This document shows, in pieces, positions 19,540 to 24,908 of a DNA stretch of 24,908 bases (positions are counted from its first letter, which is position 1; every line of letters starts with the position of its first letter). The notes under the pieces were generated by a model. The model was given only the letters and a program-made list of their open reading frames with translations. It was not told the origin of the DNA and made no database searches. The position numbers and the translations under genes are program-made. The stretch is from contig BFEA01000158.1 of assembly GCA_003427395.1 (NCBI GenBank), positions 1,525,645 to 1,550,552 of the forward strand, given 5' to 3'. The DNA comes from Chara braunii. Taxonomy: Eukaryota > Streptophyta > Charophyceae > Charales > Characeae.

Positions 19540-19603
19540 GACAGCGTGGTGAATTTCTGATCGTCAGAAGTGACAGCGTGGTGGCTTTCTGATCGTCAGA
19601 AGT
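19540..19603. repeat. 32-bp tandem duplication containing an inverted repeat
   Basis: Copies at 19540-19571 and 19572-19603 differ at two adjacent bases (GTGGTGAATTT versus GTGGTGGCTTT). Each contains TTCTGATCGTCAGAA, 6-bp arms around TCG. A third copy begins and stops after GAC. Confidence 0.95.
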
Positions 19604-20425
19604 GACCTTATTAAAAAAAGTGAGACAAAAATGACGCCGTTGTCGAGGAATTAATTTTTTTTGTGTCCGGAGTGAGTTTGGGTCAACACCCGTTTTTTAG
19701 CTTTGATTAGGGGATAAGAACTATTGATAGTGTCTTAATCCTCGTATTGACTTTACTATCCTCATTGAGTCATGATTCTCTAGGATATTGCAATTGCTAG
19801 CTGTGTTTAATCTCTTCATATGTGAAGTTCTTTCCTGGACTGGAGAAGGAGATCGACACTAGTTGATGAAGAGAATCGAGCTTGGTCAAAGGTATGCCTT
19901 ATGCACCCCTGACATCCTTAAAACTAAGAAAGAAAAAAAAGTAAGTCAAAAACAAAGAAACTTCTTCATCAAGAATGTTATTCAAAGATACTTCAAATGA
20001 ACTTTCTAAATTCGCGACTCAAGAAACATTACCTTATTAGTACGAGCATTGTTGGACCTAACATTCTGGCATGCTGATTATTTGCGTGATACTGGTTAAT
20101 TTCTTGGAAGAAGATATTTATGATATTCATCTTTATGTAAAAAACGGAGGTTGCAATGATGATGAAATGCTTAATTGGTTGTAATAAATTTTTATTTAAT
20201 TTATTTATGACGAGAAATCAGAATTAATCAGACAAAAGAAGAAAGTGAAATGAGGTTTAATGGCAGTGGCTTATGTGAGAGTGCCTATTCCTCATATCCC
20301 TGACAATTATTGTGATTAAAATAATTGATTATCGATTATCAATATGGTACGAAAGCGGAAGAGATGACTGAAGTTTCATGAGATCGAAAAAAAATTATGC
20401 AGAATAAATCTGACAGCGCAGGTCA

Positions 20426-20455
20426 GAGAGAGAGAGAGAGAAAGAGAGAGAAAAA
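20426..20455. repeat. GA microsatellite
   Basis: An (AG)n run interrupted by AAAG, followed by an A-rich run. Simple sequence. Confidence 0.9.
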
Positions 20456-20510
20456 AATAAAATAAAATGAGAGAGGTTCAAGTCCGAGTAAAAGAAATGT
20501 TAAATGCCTC

Positions 20511-20750
20511 TTGAAGTCACTAAATTCTATGAGTAAGAAGAAAATGTTCTCATATGCGACTATCAAGGATGAAATAGTTGAAAGCGGGTGGGAACAAAAA
20601 CGACTTTACATTTGGCATTTTACTTCATCGAGTTTGACACATACGACGTGAGAATTTATGTTCCTAAACAAAGAAGCGTTGATGCTACATATGAGAGATG
20701 TTGGGGATTTGCTAAAGAAGTTGTGGTGAAAAAGAAGGAGAGACTTTAAC
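20511..20750 (+). pseudogene. Unknown protein module, copy A
   Basis: One frame reads SLNSMSKKKMFSYATIKDEI then VESGW. A frame two bases on reads LHLAFYFIEFDTYDVRIYVP and ERCWGFAKEVVVKKKERL, ending at TAA 20748-20750. Copy B downstream matches in both halves, so this is a true module of about 80 residues: a basic N-terminal helix, a hydrophobic strand, an acidic Asp-x-Tyr-Asp-Val turn, a Tyr-Val-Pro motif and a basic C-terminal helix. I do not recognise the family. A frame change lies within 20585-20625. Confidence 0.5.
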
Positions 20751-20979
20751 AAAAAAGTGTTTTACTCGATTCACTTGGTTTGTTATTTTTGAGGAATTTC
20801 CAACTCCTTTACATGATATCAGTTTGTCAAGGAAAAAATGGTTTGTTATAATTGCATTTGCTATGAAATTGAGAAGAAATCAGAGACATTGATGAATTTA
20901 CAATACTTACATCCAAGAAAGACATTGTGGTTGAGACTAGGAGATGACATGAGAGGTTGAGCGAAGAGAGAGCAAAAAC

Positions 20980-21240
20980 ATTATTGAGTTCCCTTAACTC
21001 TCTAGGGAGGAAAAAATTATTATCCTATGAGATTGTGAGGTATGAAGTAGTGAAAAGGAGAGGATGAAAGCATAATAGTTTATATGTCTTCGTTTGTCAT
21101 TCCTCGAGCTTGATGAATATGATGTAATCGTTTATGTGCCACAAAAGAGGTTTGGGGGTTCTGAATATGAAAGCTGTTGAGAACAAGCAGTCAACATTAT
21201 ATTAGAAGAGAAAAAAATATTTGAACAAGAAAACCAAAAC
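20980..21240 (+). pseudogene. Unknown protein module, copy B
   Basis: One frame reads SLNSLGRKKLLSYEIVRYEV and VKRRG then TGA. The frame two bases on reads LRLSFLELDEYDVIVYVPQK, SEYESC, TGA, EQAVNIILEEKKIFEQEN. It is alignable with copy A over its full length at protein level but well diverged in DNA. The required frame change falls in the same interval as in copy A. The reading continues as FTWSMHVKPFSGITSPPLK to a TAA near 21296. Confidence 0.5.
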
Positions 21241-21337
21241 TTCACTTGGAGTATGCATGTCAAACCCTTCTCCGGAATAACTTCTCCTCCTCTGAAATAA
21301 CTTCATATTCCAAGAAATAATTGGTCAACTATGGTGG

Positions 21338-21592
21338 ATGTTGTATGAAAGGATGGAAGGTGAAAATGTCTTAGGAATGATGTTTGTAGGACGAATATCT
21401 ATTATGAGAGGCTGGCTGGACAAAGTGACTGAGCTTGATAATCCTTTCACGGTTTTGAGACATGAGACATGTGGAAGAGGTCATATGATATTTTACATTC
21501 CAATGATTAAATTTCTTAGTAGTGGTAGTTTGAATATGAGAATATATGCTTCTATAAGTCTAGAGAAGAAGGATAATCATGTGGAAGGCTAA
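21338..21592 (+). CDS. Small ORF, 84 aa, possibly third piece of the module gene
   Basis: The start given is a TTG; an ATG lies four codons on (MEGENVLGMMFVGRISIMRG). It then reads LDKVTELDNPFTVLRHETCG and FYIPMIKFLSSGSLNMRIYA, ending at TAA/TAG near 21592. A hydrophobic strand followed by Tyr-Ile-Pro recalls the Tyr-Val-Pro of copies A and B, but the match is slight. No stop within 80 codons of AT-rich DNA is mild support for coding. Family unknown. Confidence 0.35.
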   Translation: MLYERMEGENVLGMMFVGRISIMRGWLDKVTELDNPFTVLRHETCGRGHMIFYIPMIKFLSSGSLNMRIYASISLEKKDNHVEG

Positions 21593-21915
21593 TCATTTGG
21601 AATGCTTGAAAGGGATTCACATCAGTCTTATAAGAACAAGAGAATGGCGAGAACGCGTAGTGGAGCCGACGTAAGGCGTCACGAATTTGTGAGCGTCTCT
21701 CGAAGGTCCATCGCCATCGCCTCCTCCTGCCGCCAAGCATATGTGTGGAGTTGAGCACACGCGGGGAACGTCGTCAGCGACTTGGCGTTGGGGTTACTTT
21801 GGTCATGGCGAGTTCGTAGGCTGTTGTATTTTCGTAGTTGATGAGCATTGCAACACACATACCGATGGAGGGCAGCGGCGATGACGGATGCACGATGTTG
21901 TCAATACAACCAAGA
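21593..21915. other. Unassigned, GC-rich transition
   Basis: Composition changes sharply at about 21640 from AT-rich to GC-rich, suggesting a junction between two repeats. Short minus-strand frames (21552-21758, 21774-21974) are not convincing. Confidence 0.35.
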
Positions 21916-22262
21916 GGTTTTAGCCTAGCATCAGTAGGTGTACGACCACTATCTGCCCCCCTTATCTTAGTCATCTAGTAGATCCCTCTCCAGTCACGTT
22001 TCAGCTGTGTTATTAATATGCCCTAAAGGTTCTAGCTTGTCATCAGTAAGTGCACGACCAACATTTATCCTCCTACATTAAATTGTTTACTAGACCCCTC
22101 ACCTGTTGCTTGTGGTTGTGCTGCTATTGTTGTGGCCATTGCTGGTTGTTTTTCATCTGGAGGTACGCTAGCCTCTGTCACCAGTAGGTACATGGCTGCC
22201 ATCCATCCCCATACCTCGGTCATCAACTGCACTCCTCTGGCCGTTGTGGTCGTATCTATCAT
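21916..22262. repeat. Degenerate tandem array, about 110-136-bp period
   Basis: Three diverged units align around TAGC.T..CATCAGTA.GTG.ACGACC (starts near 21921 and 22033) and TAGCCTCTGTCACCAGTAGG (22169), each followed by a pyrimidine-rich run and a TCATC or TTTA motif. On the minus strand parts are open (22065-22262, LMTEVWGWMAAMYLLVTEAS; 21774-21974), but units differ in frame. It may be an old repeat-coding gene or a satellite. Confidence 0.55.
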
Positions 22263-22604
22263 CTCCTAAGGAGCGTCTTGCTCACTTGTATTTATCAAAT
22301 CAACACAGGAATTCCCTTGGGATTGATCCATCCAAGTAATGTAAATGAACGTTTTTCCAAAATAGTTGGATGCACATTCACAATCTCACGATAGAGTTTA
22401 CACCTTTGGCCTTGTTTTGTTACAGTCCGTCCAGATCTATCTAATTTTGTTTGCTTACCTAGAGTTGCTGTGGTTTTGGTCATCGACAGTTACACGGCGA
22501 CCGTTCGCCCCTATGCCTATGCCATCAACTGGGCTCTGTCTGGTTTATTTGTCATTGGAAGCAGATGATCGACTTCAAATCCCCCTTGACCATCCCTTGC
22601 GGCC
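22263..22604. other. Unassigned sequence with an open plus frame
   Basis: A plus frame 22366-22770 is open for 134 codons (LVLLQSVQIYLILFAYLELL, then SAPQQYLYYVMHRADQNRT). It has a hydrophobic N-terminal segment that could be a membrane helix, but it crosses a perfect hairpin and shows no recognisable domain. I keep it only as a possibility. Confidence 0.3.
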
Positions 22605-22639
22605 TTACCTTAGGGCCGCAAAGCAAGGCCCTAAGGTAA
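22605..22639. repeat. Perfect 13-bp inverted repeat (hairpin)
   Basis: TTACCTTAGGGCC (22605-22617) pairs exactly with GGCCCTAAGGTAA (22627-22639) across a 9-base loop. No T-run follows on either side, so it is not a typical terminator. Confidence 0.93.
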
Positions 22640-22884
22640 CCAACTACATGGTCATTTACTCCACTAGGCCTACTTGGCCCATCATGTCTGCGCCCCAACA
22701 ATATTTGTACTATGTGATGCACAGGGCCGATCAAAATCGAACCTTGGAGCTCTCCATCGCAGCACCCTAGCTCAACCCACTGATCTACTACATCAGTTGA
22801 TCTACCTCTGATGTAAACCAGGCTGAGGGACAGGTATGTGGGGTGCCAACCAAACATCAACTAATGGTGGCCAGGGGAGGTTGA

Positions 22885-22950
22885 GGGTCGACAGTATCGA
22901 CCCTGCAACCTCACCGTTGGAACTCCAGAGCTCGAACCCACTGACCCACC
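22885..22950 (-). ncRNA. tRNA-like (SINE-like) segment
   Basis: On the minus strand, TGGGTCAGTGG (22938-22948) is close to the pol III A box and GGGTCGATACT (22893-22903) is close to the B box, about 35 bp apart as in a tRNA. Between them lies CTCTGGAGTTCCAACGG, like an anticodon arm. The B-box region also forms a 7-bp hairpin (22885-22903). No complete acceptor stem is visible, so this is more likely a tRNA-derived SINE head or tRNA relic than a working tRNA. Confidence 0.45.
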
Positions 22951-22989
22951 AGGCTTGTCCTTTCCATAGGATCCTAACCCTTAAGGAGC

Positions 22990-23215
22990 ATTGGCCGCGG
23001 GGGGACGCCGGTGGTCCGCTGCGTGCCGGAATTGGGTTCAACTTTTGATGCGGGCCGGGGGATGAAGGCGATCGAGGGAGCGGCTGTGTGCAGAGCGGTG
23101 CGCGTACCGAATTGTTCACAGCGCGCCAAAGAACGAAAGAGCGCGCCCACAAGGCCGTGCGGCGGCGGGCGTCGATAAGAGAGAACATCTCGAAGCGCCC
23201 GCTGTCGGATAGCAA
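22990..23215. other. GC-rich stretch, no gene supported
   Basis: Long frames cross here on both strands (22802-23596 minus, 23088-23588 plus) but run into the low-complexity tract downstream and have no motif. Confidence 0.4.
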
Positions 23216-23306
23216 GAACGCGTCGTTTTCCTTTTTTCTTTTCTTTTTATTTCGTTTTTCACTCACTTTTCTTTTGGTTTCTTTTTTTTTTTCGTTTGTC
23301 AGTCGT

Positions 23307-23362
23307 TTTTCTTTTCGCGGAAAAGACTTTTCATTTCTCGCTTTTCTTTTCGCGGAAAAGAC
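23307..23362. repeat. 35-bp-period duplication of a hairpin motif
   Basis: TTTTCTTTTCGCGGAAAAGA occurs at 23307 and 23342. Each contains CTTTTCGCGGAAAAG, 6-bp arms around GCG. They sit at the end of a T-rich tract (23222-23340). Confidence 0.92.
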
Positions 23363-23458
23363 GAAGCGGGCATTGTTGTCTGGACGCGGCGGAAGACGAA
23401 GCGGGAAAAGACAAAAAAGTTTGGAGGCCAAACACACGCCTGCCCGCCCGCATGCGTG

Positions 23459-23543
23459 CCCGCACCCACCCACCCCCACCCCCACACACACCCACCCACA
23501 CGCACCCACACACACACACACACTATATATATATATATATATT
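23459..23543. repeat. Compound microsatellite (CCCAC)n-(CA)n-(TA)n
   Basis: A C/A-rich run passes into pure CA and then TA repeats. It produces long but meaningless frames on both strands. Confidence 0.97.
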
Positions 23544-23580
23544 CGTAAGTATTCAGAGTTCGGTTGCAGTGGTCGGGTTG

Positions 23581-23645
23581 GGGTTTGAACCCACATACAG
23601 ACTTCGAAATACCGAATTGCTCATTGAGATAACCGTTGAGGCAAA
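23581..23645 (-). ncRNA. tRNA-like (SINE-like) segment with A and B boxes
   Basis: On the minus strand TGCCTCAACGG (23633-23643) fits the A box at most positions, and GGTTCAAACCC (23581-23591) is an excellent B box with T-loop-like flanks. Spacing is about 41 bp. The region between could form an anticodon arm. The 3' flank does not pair as an acceptor stem, so it is probably a SINE head or decayed tRNA. Its transcript would run leftwards toward the TA/CA repeat. Confidence 0.55.
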
Positions 23646-23809
23646 CTGGGTCCCTGTATGTTTTAGGGGACTGCTTTCTTTCGAAGTGTATCCACATCAG
23701 GCTGCTGGCACGTCAGGATGTGCCTGTGTGTCCAAAGCCAGTCCCCCCGCTGCCGAACCCCCCCAGTCCTTGTGAGTTAGGGCCGGGTTCTACGGAGGGG
23801 CGACGACTG

Positions 23810-24465
23810 TTCGTCACCGGCGGGTCCAATCCCGCCATTTGCAAGCGGTAACTTTGACGAATTTTGTAGCTCAGAAGTTTTCATCAATCATCTGAAAATT
23901 GAAGGGTCCGTAGATTAGGTCGTGATATTTCAAGGAAAAATATCAGAAAAATAAAATAAAATCATTTGTACCGTGAAATAAGCGCCGCGCCGATTCGTTT
24001 TTTTTTCTCGAAGTCAATTTTCGTGGCCCGCTCGGTCGAATCCCGCCATTTGCAAGCAGTAACTTTGGCGATTTTTGTAGCTCAGAAGAATTCATCAAAT
24101 TGCCTGAAAATATGTGGATCCGTAGATTAAGTAGTGATCTATCAAAGAAAAATATCAGAAAAAATAAAAAAAATCATTTTGACTGTGAAATAAGCGCCGC
24201 GTCGATTCGTTTTTTTTTCGCGAAGTTAATTTTCGTGGCCTGCCCGGTCCAATCCCGCCATTTGGAAGCGGTAACTTTGGCGATTTTTGTAGCTCAGAAG
24301 AATTCATCAAATCGCCTGAAATTTTGTGGTTCCGTAGATTAAGTCGTTATCTTTCAAGGAAAAATATCAAAAAAAATAATAAAAAATCATTTTGACTGTG
24401 AAATAAACGCCGCGCCCATTCGTTTTTTTTTTCTTCACAAATTCAATTTTCAAGGCCCGTCCGGT
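23810..24465. repeat. Three tandem copies of a 211-bp satellite-like unit
   Basis: CCCGCCATTTG(C/G)AAGC(G/A)GTAAC begins at 23831, 24042 and 24254, giving periods of 211 and 212 bp. Each unit then has TTTTTGTAGCTCAGAAG, TCCGTAGATTAAGT, AAAAATATCA, an A-rich run, GTGAAATAAGCGCCGC, a T run, and AATTTTCGTGGCCCG. A fourth copy starts at about 24449 but breaks after GGCCCGTCCGG. No useful frame spans the units. Confidence 0.95.
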
Positions 24466-24908
24466 TTTCCGTTTTGTACTACCGGTACCCGTCATGAAAC
24501 GCTGCTACCGGTACCCCCGAGGTTTTTTACGCCCGGGGGACTGGTCGTCTAACGTCGCACAGTGTGGTAGGCGGGTCAATAAAGATTTTTTTTTTTTTTT
24601 TTTTGAAGGCTCATTCTTTTAAACCACAACTCCCTTCGATGTCAAGGAATTCGGGGGACCGGTAACACGGTTTCATCAGGGCTGCTGGTAGTATAGTGTG
24701 GAGAACCGAAAGAGTGACAAAAACTGAAAATGTGTTGAATTCTGAGAAACAACGCACGGGTAGACAGTGTGCGACCCTGCCCGACTGCCCGCGTGTGCGC
24801 CTCGAAGTTTGCCGTTTCTCGCTGCCGCGACCTTTTTTTTCTTTTGTTTTCGTTATTTCCCTCTTTCGTGTTTTTTTTTTTTTTTTTTTTTTTTTTGGGA
24901 GAAAAGCT
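24466..24908. other. Unassigned tail with poly-T tracts and a short repeat
   Basis: CTACCGGTACCC occurs twice (24479-24490, 24505-24516). A 19-base T run at 24586-24604 follows AATAAAGA, and a 26-base T run at 24871-24896 lies near the end. Read on the minus strand these are A tails, so retroposed sequence on the minus strand (24605-24870, and another running off the window) is possible. No gene is seen. Confidence 0.45.

Larger units (their letters stand above)
19347..20510. other. Non-coding, repeat-bearing AT-rich region
   Basis: It contains the AATT array, the 32-bp duplication and the GA microsatellite listed separately. No frame of useful length or motif is seen. Near 19850-19890 a short protein-like stretch is followed by AAAGGTATGCC, a possible 5' splice site, too weak to call. 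Confidence 0.4.

Noticed and set aside
19540-19603. CRISPR-like repeat
   Set aside because: Only two directly abutting copies and no spacers; the setting is eukaryotic.
17750-21600. Endogenised large DNA virus or Polinton-like element
   Set aside because: No polymerase, packaging ATPase, capsid, integrase or terminal repeats could be recognised.
22620-22642. CTAAGGTA resembling part of a homing-endonuclease or rRNA site
   Set aside because: The match is only about eight bases and is explained by the hairpin arm.
23088-23588. 166-codon plus frame over the same tract
   Set aside because: Phe/Ser- and Pro/His-rich translation of simple repeats; no motif.
22802-23596. 264-codon minus frame, the longest in the window
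   Set aside because: It runs through TA, CA and C-rich simple repeats and a Lys-rich tract; simple repeats leave frames open by chance.

Overview
The window looks like repeat-rich nuclear DNA of a green eukaryote. I see no operons, no ribosome-binding sites and no intact protein gene. The best-supported feature is a plant-type Ty3/gypsy (Metaviridae) LTR retrotransposon primed by initiator-Met tRNA. The wording of its decayed Gag and Pol recalls elements of streptophyte algae such as Chara. That organism call is inference, not proof.

Layout. Bases 1-2894 are non-coding flank with two short tandem repeats. Bases 2895-12445 are one nearly full-length but dead retrotransposon: 5' LTR, PBS, long leader, gag, protease, RT, RNase H, integrase, chromodomain-like tail, PPT and 3' LTR, flanked by TTAA on both sides. 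All its enzymes have lost catalytic acidic residues, and the reading frame is broken many times. A foreign segment of about 740 bp with an AT-rich, organelle-like part interrupts RNase H at roughly 8990-9735.

Bases 12446-13500 are unassigned. Bases 13508-15660 hold a second coding relic with a 190-bp tandem duplication and coiled-coil-like pieces, family unknown. Bases 15660-17790 are AT-rich and non-coding. Bases 17795-21592 hold several short or broken reading frames of unknown family. Among them are two diverged copies of one protein module (about 20510-20750 and 20980-21240) that share a frame change at the same place. Bases 21600-24908 are a repeat mosaic: a degenerate tandem array, a perfect hairpin, two tRNA-like (SINE-like) segments, simple repeats, three copies of a 211-bp satellite-like unit and two poly-T tracts.

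No genes here appear to work together as a functional pathway. The biological content is transposon insertion, nested insertion and mutational decay. I did not find a convincing new molecular system. The strongest leads are the duplicated unknown module, the nested insert, and the pattern of G-to-A loss at catalytic aspartates.
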